Source of the DNA: Candidatus Curtissbacteria bacterium
Lineage (GTDB): Bacteria > Patescibacteriota > Microgenomatia > Curtissbacterales > GWA2-41-24
Assembly (NCBI GenBank): GCA_016195765.1
Contig: JACPYZ010000049.1
Span: 1 to 17,028, forward strand
Length of the DNA stretch: 17,028 nt
Reading direction: 5' to 3'
The notes under the pieces were generated by a model. That model was not told the origin of the DNA. It did not search any database and saw nothing but the letters and a program-made list of their open reading frames with translations. The position numbers were made by a program, and so were the translations under genes. Positions 7,900 through 14,857 of the stretch are shown one piece after another. Numbering within the stretch: the first letter of the stretch is position 1; every line of letters starts with the position of its first letter.

Positions 7900-8865
7900 C
7901 TAAGCGCTCAAAGACTTGAAATAATCGATAGTTGCCAGTAATCCTGACTCAAGAGATTCGTGGGGCTCCCACTCAAGCATTTTTGCAGCTTTGGAGATAT
8001 CAGGTTTTCGTTGCTTTGGGTCATCAATTGGCAACTCTTGAGAAAAAACTATCTCACTAGTACTTTGGCTAAGTTCCTTAATTTTCGAAGCAAACTCGAG
8101 TATTGAGATTTCCGCTGGGTTTCCAATATTAAATACCTCACCTTTGGTATTTTTAGATTCCATTGCTTTTATTTGTCCTTGAATTTGGTCATCAACAAAA
8201 CAAAAAGATCGTGTTTGTTTCCCGTCGCCATAGATCGTCATCGGCTCGCCAGATATTGCCTGATTAATAAAATTAACAACCGCCCGTCCCTCCCCAGGAT
8301 TCATTTTTGGTCCGTAAGTGTTAAAAATACGTGTAATCCGACCATCGAGCCCCTTTTCTTTTACAAAGGCAGTTACAATGGTTTCCCCAAATCTTTTAGA
8401 TTCATCATAAACAGATCTTGGCCCAGTTGTTGACACATTTCCGCGATAGGTTTCGCTTTGTGGAGAAACTTCTGGGTCACCATAAATTTCCGAAGTCGAC
8501 GCAAATGACAGGCGAGCATTATTTTTTACGGCCAGTTGGCAAAGAAGCCAGGTCCCGGTGGTATTGGCAAGCATCGTTTCAAAAGGATGCGCCAAGTAGG
8601 AAAATTTGGAATTTGCATTAGGATCAGCCGGAGAAGCAAAATGATAAATCTCCTCAATACCCTTTATCTTTTTAAGCATTTCCTCATCACAGACATCCAT
8701 TTGCATGAATGAAAAATTTTTGTTTGTCATCAAGCTAACTATATTTTTCTGCGAGCCAGTTAAAAGATTATCAATAGCAACAACCTGATTGCCGGCTTGA
8801 ATCAACTGTTCACATAAATGACTTCCTAAAAAACCTGCTCCACCAGTGACAATTATTTTTTTCAT
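7900..8865 (-). CDS. UDP-glucuronate decarboxylase (UDP-xylose synthase)-like SDR
   Basis: A 321-aa extended SDR likely to turn UDP-glucuronate into UDP-xylose (or UDP-4-keto-pentose) with bound NAD. It has GGAGFLG (8-14), YHFASPADPN (74-83), STSEIYGDPEVSPQSETYRG (123-142), catalytic YDESKR (Y153, K157) and RIFNTYGPKMNPGEGR. It also has IYGDGKQTRSFCFVDD and a C-terminal DDPKQRKPDISKA. The STSE-with-Glu motif, the GxRSxYDE block and the final DDPxxRKPDI are diagnostic of UXS proteins and separate it from plain epimerases. It follows the WecE-like gene with an ATGA overlap and ends in TAG. The main uncertainty is the exact product. Confidence 0.87.
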   Translation of the reverse strand: MKKIIVTGGAGFLGSHLCEQLIQAGNQVVAIDNLLTGSQKNIVSLMTNKNFSFMQMDVCDEEMLKKIKGIEEIYHFASPADPNANSKFSYLAHPFETMLANTTGTWLLCQLAVKNNARLSFASTSEIYGDPEVSPQSETYRGNVSTTGPRSVYDESKRFGETIVTAFVKEKGLDGRITRIFNTYGPKMNPGEGRAVVNFINQAISGEPMTIYGDGKQTRSFCFVDDQIQGQIKAMESKNTKGEVFNIGNPAEISILEFASKIKELSQSTSEIVFSQELPIDDPKQRKPDISKAAKMLEWEPHESLESGLLATIDYFKSLSA

Positions 8866-9989
8866 AGCAATATTTTTTTAATAACAGCAGCGATATAATC
8901 TATCTCTGATTTTTTTAAACCAGGATACATTGGCAATCGGACCAAAGTTGCCGAAACTTCCTCTGTAACCGGTAAGTCGCCGACCTTGTATCCCAGCTTA
9001 GCCCCCATCTTGGAACTATGTAAAGGTAGATAGTGAAACGATGCTTCAATTCCATACGCTCTCAAACGTTTAATAAGATGATCACGAACAAGTCTTGGCA
9101 CTCTGATTGCAAAAATGTGCCAGTTACCATAAACGTTATCCGGCTCGTGGGGAAGAATCAACTTTGAGTTTATTTTTTCGAGTCGAGAAAGCATATAAGA
9201 CGCACTTTTTCTTCTCATCATGGTTATTGTGTCAAGTTTTTTTATCTGTTCAAGCGCGATTGCAGAAAGTATGTCCGAAAGTATTAAGCTTTTCCCGACG
9301 TGGACCCAAGTGTATTTCTTTCTTTCACCTCTCATAAAAGCAGATCTATTGGTACCCTTTTCGCGAATAATCTCAGCAATATGACTTATTTTTTTCTCAT
9401 TGGTGACAAAAGCCCCACCTTCGCCGCTTGCGACATTTTTTGTTCCATGAAAAGAAAAGCAACCGACGTCACCAATTGTTCCTAGCTTTTTGTCCTTGTA
9501 ACTCGCCCCTAAAGCGTGAGCTGCATCCTCAATAACATATAACTTGTTTTTTCGAGCTATATTTAAAATCTTGTCCATATCACAAGCAAAACCGGCATAG
9601 TGAACAACCATAATTGCCTTTGTCTTCTTGTTAATCAGCTTTTCAAGAGCTGCAGGATCTATGTTGTAAGTGTTGATGTCGATATCACAAAATATGGGTT
9701 TTGCTCCAGCAAGGATTATGGCGTTGGCGCAGGATGAAAAAGTAAAGCTTGGAACAATCACCTCATCATCCTTTTTCAAAAGACTGTCACATGCCAGCTC
9801 AAGAGCAGCAGTACCGGAACCTGTTGGAAGTGCATAAGCAACGTTCAACGATTGCTTTAATTCCTCTGATAAATTTTCAGAAAAAGATAAATCACCAACC
9901 CCGGTCCCGCTACGCATTGCAAGAATTGCCGCCTTTTCTTCCTCCCTGCCCCAAAACGGTTTATGGAGTGGGATTTTAAATGTGCTCAT
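8862..9989 (-). CDS. wecE: WecE/RffA-like dTDP-4-keto-6-deoxyglucose transaminase (DegT family)
   Basis: A 375-aa PLP aminotransferase expected to form dTDP-4-amino-4,6-dideoxygalactose, the precursor of Fuc4N-type sugars. The likeness to enterobacterial WecE/RffA runs the whole length: VPSFTFSSCANAIILAGAKP (79-98), VVHYAGFACDMD (128-139), EDAAHALGASY (154-164, PLP-ring Asp 155) and SFHGTKNVASGEGGA (179-193, Schiff-base Lys 184). It continues with IIREKGTNRSAFMRG and the C-terminal FHYLPLHSSKMG. Related 4-amino transferases such as VioA or PglE are the alternatives. The dTDP-sugar suppliers RmlA and RmlB are not in this window. The start overlaps the GT2 stop as ATGA, and its own TGA overlaps the next start in the same way. 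Confidence 0.88.
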   Translation of the reverse strand: MSTFKIPLHKPFWGREEEKAAILAMRSGTGVGDLSFSENLSEELKQSLNVAYALPTGSGTAALELACDSLLKKDDEVIVPSFTFSSCANAIILAGAKPIFCDIDINTYNIDPAALEKLINKKTKAIMVVHYAGFACDMDKILNIARKNKLYVIEDAAHALGASYKDKKLGTIGDVGCFSFHGTKNVASGEGGAFVTNEKKISHIAEIIREKGTNRSAFMRGERKKYTWVHVGKSLILSDILSAIALEQIKKLDTITMMRRKSASYMLSRLEKINSKLILPHEPDNVYGNWHIFAIRVPRLVRDHLIKRLRAYGIEASFHYLPLHSSKMGAKLGYKVGDLPVTEEVSATLVRLPMYPGLKKSEIDYIAAVIKKILL

Positions 9990-10699
9990 AAGTTTTTATA
10001 TTTTTTGCGAAATTGCCACAATTTCAAAGCGTAATCCCAACTATCAGAAACCACATGGACTGTTGATTTTTTATTAGACATTTTTACAAAAAGTACGGGC
10101 ACTTGTGTAATTTTCATTCGATCATGGTCAGCAATTGCGCATATTTCTGTGTCCCAAAACCATCCATGATCGTGGGCACGGTTGATTAAACTAAGCGCTG
10201 CGTCCCGTTTAAAAAACTTAAAGCCCGCTTCTGTGTCCTTAAAAGGTAAATTTAACACCAAGCGCATTAAAAGAGAATAAACCCGAGACGCAAGTACTCT
10301 CACAATCGATCTTAAATGCACGTCATAATATCGAGTGGCAATTGCCATTTCCGAGCCATCTTTAATTTCAGAAATAAAAACGGGCAAATACGTAGGCGAT
10401 ATTTCACAATCAACATCCATGAAACCGCAAATTTTGCCACGCGATTTTAAAATGCCATCTGCAACTGCCCTGCCTCTCCCTTGATTTTTAGCGTGAAGAA
10501 CTATTGTACAGTTTTTACGGCCGCCAACATATTTATTTAAAACCTCACGGGTGTTATCTGTGCTTTTATCTTCCACAAAAACAACCTCCCAGTTAATCTT
10601 GAGACCTTTCAAAACATCAAATATCTTATCTAAACTTTTGGTAAACGTCGGTCCTTCGTTGTAACAGGCAAGTATTAAGCTGAAATCAACCTTGGTCAT
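9986..10699 (-). CDS. Family 2 glycosyltransferase (dolichyl-phosphate mannosyltransferase-like)
   Basis: A 237-aa GT-A fold transferase. It shows FSLILACYNEGP (6-17), FVEDKSTDNT (41-50) with the nucleotide-binding acidic pair, KNQGRGRAVADGIL (71-84), the metal-binding FMDVDCEISP (93-102), KDTEAGFKFFKRDA, and GWFWDTEICAIA with the catalytic-base region. The two GT2 enzymes of the locus are clearly different, so they probably make different linkages. There is no membrane anchor. It is the first gene after the 65-base gap and ends in TGA overlapping the aminotransferase start. It may start the main minus-strand operon if the promoter at 10733-10761 is real. Donor and acceptor cannot be told from the sequence. 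Confidence 0.88.
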   Translation of the reverse strand: MTKVDFSLILACYNEGPTFTKSLDKIFDVLKGLKINWEVVFVEDKSTDNTREVLNKYVGGRKNCTIVLHAKNQGRGRAVADGILKSRGKICGFMDVDCEISPTYLPVFISEIKDGSEMAIATRYYDVHLRSIVRVLASRVYSLLMRLVLNLPFKDTEAGFKFFKRDAALSLINRAHDHGWFWDTEICAIADHDRMKITQVPVLFVKMSNKKSTVHVVSDSWDYALKLWQFRKKYKNL

Positions 10700-10732
10700 G
10701 TTTGGTTAGCTTGAGCAACAAAATGTTAACTA

Positions 10733-10761
10733 ACAGTAATCACAAAGCTAAAGCTTGTCAA
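10733..10761 (-). promoter_or_regulatory. Possible promoter before the main minus-strand operon
   Basis: On the minus strand a perfect -35 hexamer TTGACA (10761-10756) is followed, after a 17-base spacer, by TACTGT (10738-10733), which matches only three of six -10 positions. The predicted start would be near 10726, leaving a 25-30 base leader before the ATG at 10699. An interrupted palindrome AAGCT-AA-AGCTT (10745-10756) overlaps the -35 and spacer and could be an operator. The weak -10 keeps this tentative. Confidence 0.3.
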
Positions 10762-10764
10762 CAT

Positions 10765-12084
10765 TTATTGGATATAAAATACGTGTTGCCAGGTCCCCGT
10801 GCATGTCTGCAAACCGTCAAAACAATAAGAGTAACCTTTCCCTTTGAAAAATAAATCAATCGCCTTGCCCGTTCCCAGTGATATATATGCTTCCCGCGAA
10901 GAAGAAATGCTCCCGTCACCAAATATAAGAGTGCTACCATCTGGAATGTTAGCATCCCTCAAATAATCTATATATTTTTGTGAAACGATGCTTCTGTCAA
11001 TTACCCAGCTGTTTCTATAAAGAAGCGAAGTATTCATATAGCTTGCAAATAGTATCAAAATAACAACCAAATAAGATAAACCAAGCTTGGCCTCGTGCTT
11101 GAATACAAAGCCCCAAAGCAAACAGGTACCATAAAGCGCAATTAGGCTGTAATGAGGAGACAGATGTGTTGGGAGAACTATAAACGGCAAAAGACCAAAA
11201 ACAACAATGAAAAAAGAAAACAACAGTATTTTATTTTCACTTTTTTTAAAAAATAGCCAAATATTTTTATAAGTAAAACTTTGGTATATATATGTTACTA
11301 ATTTTATTACCAAGTAAATCGAAACAGTTGCAATAATGGCACTACTGAACAAGTCGTTCCCAGTCCCAGAAAATCCTAATAATTTTGTTAAGTAGTAAAA
11401 GCCGGCATATAAATTACCCTGTCCGAATTGAATTTTATATGAGTCATAAGTCGCGCTTGGAGTGAAAAGTAAAAACCTAAATGCAACAAAAAGCGTTCCA
11501 AAAAGTGTCAGCAAAGAAATCTTTTTTAAGGAATTTTTTTTAAACAAAGCATAATAGATAATCAAAATTAAAATACCGACTATCATGGCTTCGGACGCTA
11601 AAAGTGAAACTAAACATAAAAGCAAACCCACCCCACTGTTGTTTTTGGTAATCATCAAAAACCCAAGCATATATACAAAAAAACTTATCAGCAAAGCTCC
11701 GCCAGATATCCACCCTAGGGCTGTAAAGTGAATAGGGGAAACAGCAAAAATAACTGCAGCCAAAAATGCAGCGCGAGAATTTTTTAATAGATGTTTAAAC
11801 GACAAAAAAACAAACAGCGTTAACAAAATTAGAAATGAAAATGATACCAAGTGATAAAAGAAATAATTTAAACCAAATAAATTACCATTTACAAAAAAGT
11901 ACAAATCATGTAATGGTCTAAAATGACTGACAGAAGGATAAGAAAATACCCGAGCAAGCTCCTGCGAAATTTTTCCGTTTGCATATTCATTAATTAAAAC
12001 AAAATCGTCTTGGGTGAAAAATACCCATAACAGTCTCCAAAAATTAAACACGATTAAAGCTGCAAAAAATAACAAATAAATCAT
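10765..12084 (-). CDS. Polytopic GT-C-like membrane protein
   Basis: A 439-aa protein with roughly ten hydrophobic segments and a soluble C-terminal part. The acidic pair FTQDDFVLI (D26, D27) follows the first membrane segment, the site of the catalytic acid in GT39/GT83-type enzymes. Next come HFRPLHDLYFFVNG (about 64-77) and FAVSPIHFTALGWISGG, a pattern seen in many bacterial GT39-like proteins. The last 60 residues (IPDGSTLIFGDGSISSSREA onward) are predicted extracytoplasmic and end YSYCFDGLQTCTGTW, with two cysteines that could pair. It is not closely alike to the other two GT-C-like proteins. It starts at ATG 12084, 43 bases from the divergent gene at 12128. I infer a lipid-phosphate-sugar-dependent glycosyltransferase, but the substrate is unknown. 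Confidence 0.65.
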   Translation of the reverse strand: MIYLLFFAALIVFNFWRLLWVFFTQDDFVLINEYANGKISQELARVFSYPSVSHFRPLHDLYFFVNGNLFGLNYFFYHLVSFSFLILLTLFVFLSFKHLLKNSRAAFLAAVIFAVSPIHFTALGWISGGALLISFFVYMLGFLMITKNNSGVGLLLCLVSLLASEAMIVGILILIIYYALFKKNSLKKISLLTLFGTLFVAFRFLLFTPSATYDSYKIQFGQGNLYAGFYYLTKLLGFSGTGNDLFSSAIIATVSIYLVIKLVTYIYQSFTYKNIWLFFKKSENKILLFSFFIVVFGLLPFIVLPTHLSPHYSLIALYGTCLLWGFVFKHEAKLGLSYLVVILILFASYMNTSLLYRNSWVIDRSIVSQKYIDYLRDANIPDGSTLIFGDGSISSSREAYISLGTGKAIDLFFKGKGYSYCFDGLQTCTGTWQHVFYIQ

Positions 12085-12099
12085 GGTTTCAACCTAAGA

Positions 12100-12125
12100 T
12101 ATAAATAGCCATTGCTATAATAGCC
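12100..12125. promoter_or_regulatory. Divergent promoter region with near-symmetric -10 element
   Basis: The 43 bases between the divergent genes hold an extended -10 on the plus strand: TGC then TATAAT (12113-12121). This is a perfect consensus, six bases before the ATG at 12128, so the transcript would begin at or next to the start codon. The element sits in an inverted repeat GCTAT-A-ATAGC (12114-12124), so the minus strand reads TATTAT (12122-12117) and could serve the gene at 12084. A second -10-like box TATAAA (12100-12105) belongs to a direct repeat, AATAGCC, at 12104-12110 and 12119-12125. I see no good -35 box in either direction. Confidence 0.5.
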
Positions 12126-12127
12126 CA

Positions 12128-13705
12128 ATGAAATCGACTATAAAAGTAATTCTTTTAGCAATTACTATAAATGGATTCGTTTGGCAACTCGTGATCCCGC
12201 CGTTTGAATATCCTGATGAACAAGCACATTTTGCACAAGTTCAAGATATTGCAGAAATCGGCCATGTGCCAACTCAAGGTCGCGATACGAGCCTTGAAGT
12301 TCAACAATCAGAGATATTTTTAAGAACAGAACGTGACAACCAAGGCAATAACTATTTCACATATCACCCTGAAAGAAAAATCACCTATACCGGTACTGTA
12401 GAAGGTTTCGGTGAACAATCAATTAAAAATCTACCAGGAACCGCAAGATCTACGTTAATCAAAAAAGAATCCACTCTTAACCCGCCAGTATATTACCAGC
12501 TCGCGAGCTTATTTTATAAGGCAGCGTTCAATGTAGATCTGTTCACAAGAATATTTATAGTCAGGCTGTTATCTCTTGTTTTTTTAATCCTAACTGCATA
12601 TTTCACTTTTAAAACCGGTAAGTTAATTTTTAAAAGTGAAGTCTTGCCACTTGTGCTTATGGTGATGGTTGGCTTTATGCCGATGTTTGTCTACGCGTCA
12701 ACTGGCATTCTTCCCGATTCATTCACGAACTTTTTAATGACTGTCGTAATTTATCTCAATCTAAATCTTTTAAAAAAAGGCATTAGCGTAAAAAAGTTAC
12801 TTATCCTAGTTTCCGTTATTGCCTTAGGTGTTTACTCTAGACAGCAATTTTTAATGGCAATTCCGTTTACTCTAGTGCCAATTTTAGTAAGAACCAAAAA
12901 TAATCTTCGTCATATGGCAATATTTATTATTTCTTTCTCGTTTCTAATATTGTTTATTTTGATAGCCACTTTCTTTTTTGGCAGCGTTCCTGTCATTGGT
13001 GCCTTCACCCTACCGGATGCTCATATACTTTACAGAGCAAGATCACTCTTAAGTGTACATCTCCTATATTTTGTTAAAGGGTTTATTTTGGAGTCTTATA
13101 GACAAACATTTCCCTGGTTCTGGGGAGTGTACAAATGGCTCTCGCTCACAATGCCTATGTACTATTATCAGTTAATAAAAGGCATACTTATTCTAAGTTT
13201 TATTGGACTTTGCCTGAGCGTAAGACGGGCGTTCACCACTAAAAAAATATCGCAAGAACTAATCTCGATAATGTTTATGATCTATGTCACGACTGTATAT
13301 TTTCTATTTTTTATCGTCTGGGGTTATCTGTTCACGAAAACAAATAATTATTCTTTTGGATTCCAAGGTCGCTATTTTTTCCCGATAATTGTTCCAATTA
13401 TGGCGATAATTGTTTACGGAATGGAAAGTATCTTAGAAACTATTTTTAAAAGATTTGCGAGCACTTCTTTGGTTATTTTTACTTTAACAATTTTGGTGTT
13501 AAACGGCTTTTCCTTATTTGTCGTCGCGCATTCTTATTACGTCACAACCAACTTAAACATCTTCACAAATCACATTAGCAGTTATAAACCCGAACTCATC
13601 AAAGGTCCAATAATCCCTATGATCATTTTCCTAAGTTTTGCATTGCAAGGTTATATGCTCATAAAATTAACTAATAAACTACAGCTATCAACGAGAAAGC
13701 AATAA
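12128..13705 (+). CDS. DUF2142-like polytopic membrane protein (putative GT-C glycosyltransferase)
   Basis: A 525-aa protein with one N-terminal membrane segment, a long extracytoplasmic loop (about 22-130) and then some ten more hydrophobic segments. The PPFEYPDEQAHF motif (24-35, D30, E31, H34) right after the first segment, the NPPVYYQL motif (about 118-125), and the late GRYFFPIIVP motif are characteristic of DUF2142 proteins. These have a GT-C-like layout and are common in bacterial glycan clusters. A lipid-phosphate sugar donor and an outward-facing active site are inferred from the fold, not shown. It is the first gene of the plus-strand block and starts almost on a perfect -10 box with no visible ribosome binding site. 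Its TAA overlaps the next ATG by one base (TAATG). Confidence 0.72.
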   Translation: MKSTIKVILLAITINGFVWQLVIPPFEYPDEQAHFAQVQDIAEIGHVPTQGRDTSLEVQQSEIFLRTERDNQGNNYFTYHPERKITYTGTVEGFGEQSIKNLPGTARSTLIKKESTLNPPVYYQLASLFYKAAFNVDLFTRIFIVRLLSLVFLILTAYFTFKTGKLIFKSEVLPLVLMVMVGFMPMFVYASTGILPDSFTNFLMTVVIYLNLNLLKKGISVKKLLILVSVIALGVYSRQQFLMAIPFTLVPILVRTKNNLRHMAIFIISFSFLILFILIATFFFGSVPVIGAFTLPDAHILYRARSLLSVHLLYFVKGFILESYRQTFPWFWGVYKWLSLTMPMYYYQLIKGILILSFIGLCLSVRRAFTTKKISQELISIMFMIYVTTVYFLFFIVWGYLFTKTNNYSFGFQGRYFFPIIVPIMAIIVYGMESILETIFKRFASTSLVIFTLTILVLNGFSLFVVAHSYYVTTNLNIFTNHISSYKPELIKGPIIPMIIFLSFALQGYMLIKLTNKLQLSTRKQ

Positions 13706-14247
13706 TGGAAGCAATTAAAGAAGTAGGACTTGCAAAAACAATCAGATTTGTAATCTACACCATTCTATATAGGATATATAGACTGTGGCCCTTTCCAATA
13801 TTTCGGGGGCTCATGCTTGGGTTAATGGGAGCAAAAATCGGAAAATCAACTGTAATAATGGATGCTAAATTTTTCAATTTTCACCACGCAGGTTTTTCTC
13901 ATCTAAACCTCGGAGACAATTGCTTCATTGGGGACGAAACACTTATTGATTTGTATGATAACGTGATTTTAGAGTCGAATGTTACAATCGCCCAAAGGGT
14001 GACAATTCTAACTCACATGAATGTTGGATACATAAGCCATCCACTTCAGAAGCAATTTCCTAAAAAATCGGCACCAGTAATTTTGCAAGAGGGTTCTGTT
14101 ATTGGAGCAGCATCTACAATTTTGTCAGGTATTAAAATCGGCAAAAATTCATTTGTAGCAGCCGGTAGTGTCGTAACAAAAGATGTCCTGCCCAGAACTT
14201 TAGTAGCAGGAGTTCCAGCCAAGATAATAAAAAAAATAAGTGAATAA
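13705..14247 (+). CDS. Left-handed beta-helix acyltransferase (WbbJ/Maa-type O-acetyltransferase)
   Basis: A 180-aa hexapeptide-repeat transferase that probably acetylates a sugar of the glycan using acetyl-CoA. After a basic, partly hydrophobic N-terminus (about 1-42) come hexapeptide turns from IGKSTVIMDAKF (45-56), through LNLGDNCFIGDETLID (67-82) and VILESNVTIAQRVTILTH (87-104, with the likely catalytic His 104). After a loop (105-126) the helix resumes at VIGAASTILSGIKIGKNSFV and closes with the usual VAGVPAKII (168-176). It begins at the TAATG junction with the DUF2142 gene and ends inside the first codons of the methyltransferase gene (8-base overlap). Acetyl is the most common donor group in this subfamily, but another acyl group is possible. 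Confidence 0.85.
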   Translation: MEAIKEVGLAKTIRFVIYTILYRIYRLWPFPIFRGLMLGLMGAKIGKSTVIMDAKFFNFHHAGFSHLNLGDNCFIGDETLIDLYDNVILESNVTIAQRVTILTHMNVGYISHPLQKQFPKKSAPVILQEGSVIGAASTILSGIKIGKNSFVAAGSVVTKDVLPRTLVAGVPAKIIKKISE

Positions 14248-14857
14248 CTTTTTAACCGTTGCCAAAGTATATAGAAATTCACCAAGAGGACTTATTTATA
14301 TTCCCCTGAGATACTTAATTATTCCTTTTATTGAAATCGATAAAAACGTTCCCAAAAAAGGCACAGTTATCGACCTAGGAAGCTGAGAAGGCATTATTGC
14401 AACATACCTTGCTCACACTTCCACCAAGAGAAACGTGATTGGTTGGGACACAAACCTTAAAAGAATTAACTTGGCAAATAAATCAGCATCCAAATCCCCC
14501 AACCTTAAATTTGAAGCAAAAAACGCCTTGTCTAGAATGCCAAAAGTGGATGCCGTTATACTTTCAGATTTTATTCATCATGTGCCCAAAAAATTTCACC
14601 AAAAATTATTCACAAATATATATTCAAGTTTAAAAAAAGGTGGCGTTATGGTTATTAAGGAAATAAACACACAAGACCTAGTTCGAGCAAAAATAAGCAG
14701 AATTTTCGACTTTGCATTTTACCCAAAAGATAAAATCTTTTTTTTAAATGCCCAGCACCTCACGAGCGACCTCGAAAAAATTGGCTTTAAAGTAAAAAGA
14801 CAAAAAGTCAAAAAATTATTTCCGGGGTCGACAAACCTCTTTATCTGCACAAAGTGA
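14240..14857 (+). pseudogene. Class I SAM-dependent methyltransferase interrupted by an in-frame TGA in motif I
   Basis: Read from the GTG at 14240 the frame codes for 205 residues, except that codon 49 (14384-14386) is TGA. The text around it is VIDLGS-stop-EGIIATYL, where SAM-binding motif I needs Gly, so a GGA codon differing by one base would restore VIDLGSGEG. Downstream the protein is intact: VIGWDTN with the ribose-binding acid (about D70), DAVILSDFIHHVPK, LKKGGVMVIKEI, and a C-terminus ending NLFICTK. It overlaps the acyltransferase by 8 bases and the next GTG start by 4 (GTGA). Restart at GTG 14435 would give a 140-residue product without motif I, probably inactive. The likely role was methylating the glycan or its lipid carrier. 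A sequencing error or true recoding are the alternatives. Confidence 0.75.

Noticed and set aside
10745..10756. AAGCT-AA-AGCTT as an intrinsic terminator
   Set aside because: The stem is five pairs with a two-base loop and is not followed by a T run on either strand, so it is more plausible as a DNA palindrome.
10758..10955. Minus-strand 65-codon frame at the end of the GT-C gene
   Set aside because: It is an out-of-frame shadow of the 3' end of the 10765-12084 gene, with no independent support.
14046..14285. Minus-strand 79-codon frame opposite the acyltransferase
   Set aside because: It is antisense to a clear hexapeptide-repeat gene and has no signature of its own.
14384..14440. Selenocysteine insertion at the methyltransferase TGA
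   Set aside because: The position needs Gly, not Cys. Only a weak four-pair stem (GCAA/TTGC) lies nearby, which is not a credible SECIS element.
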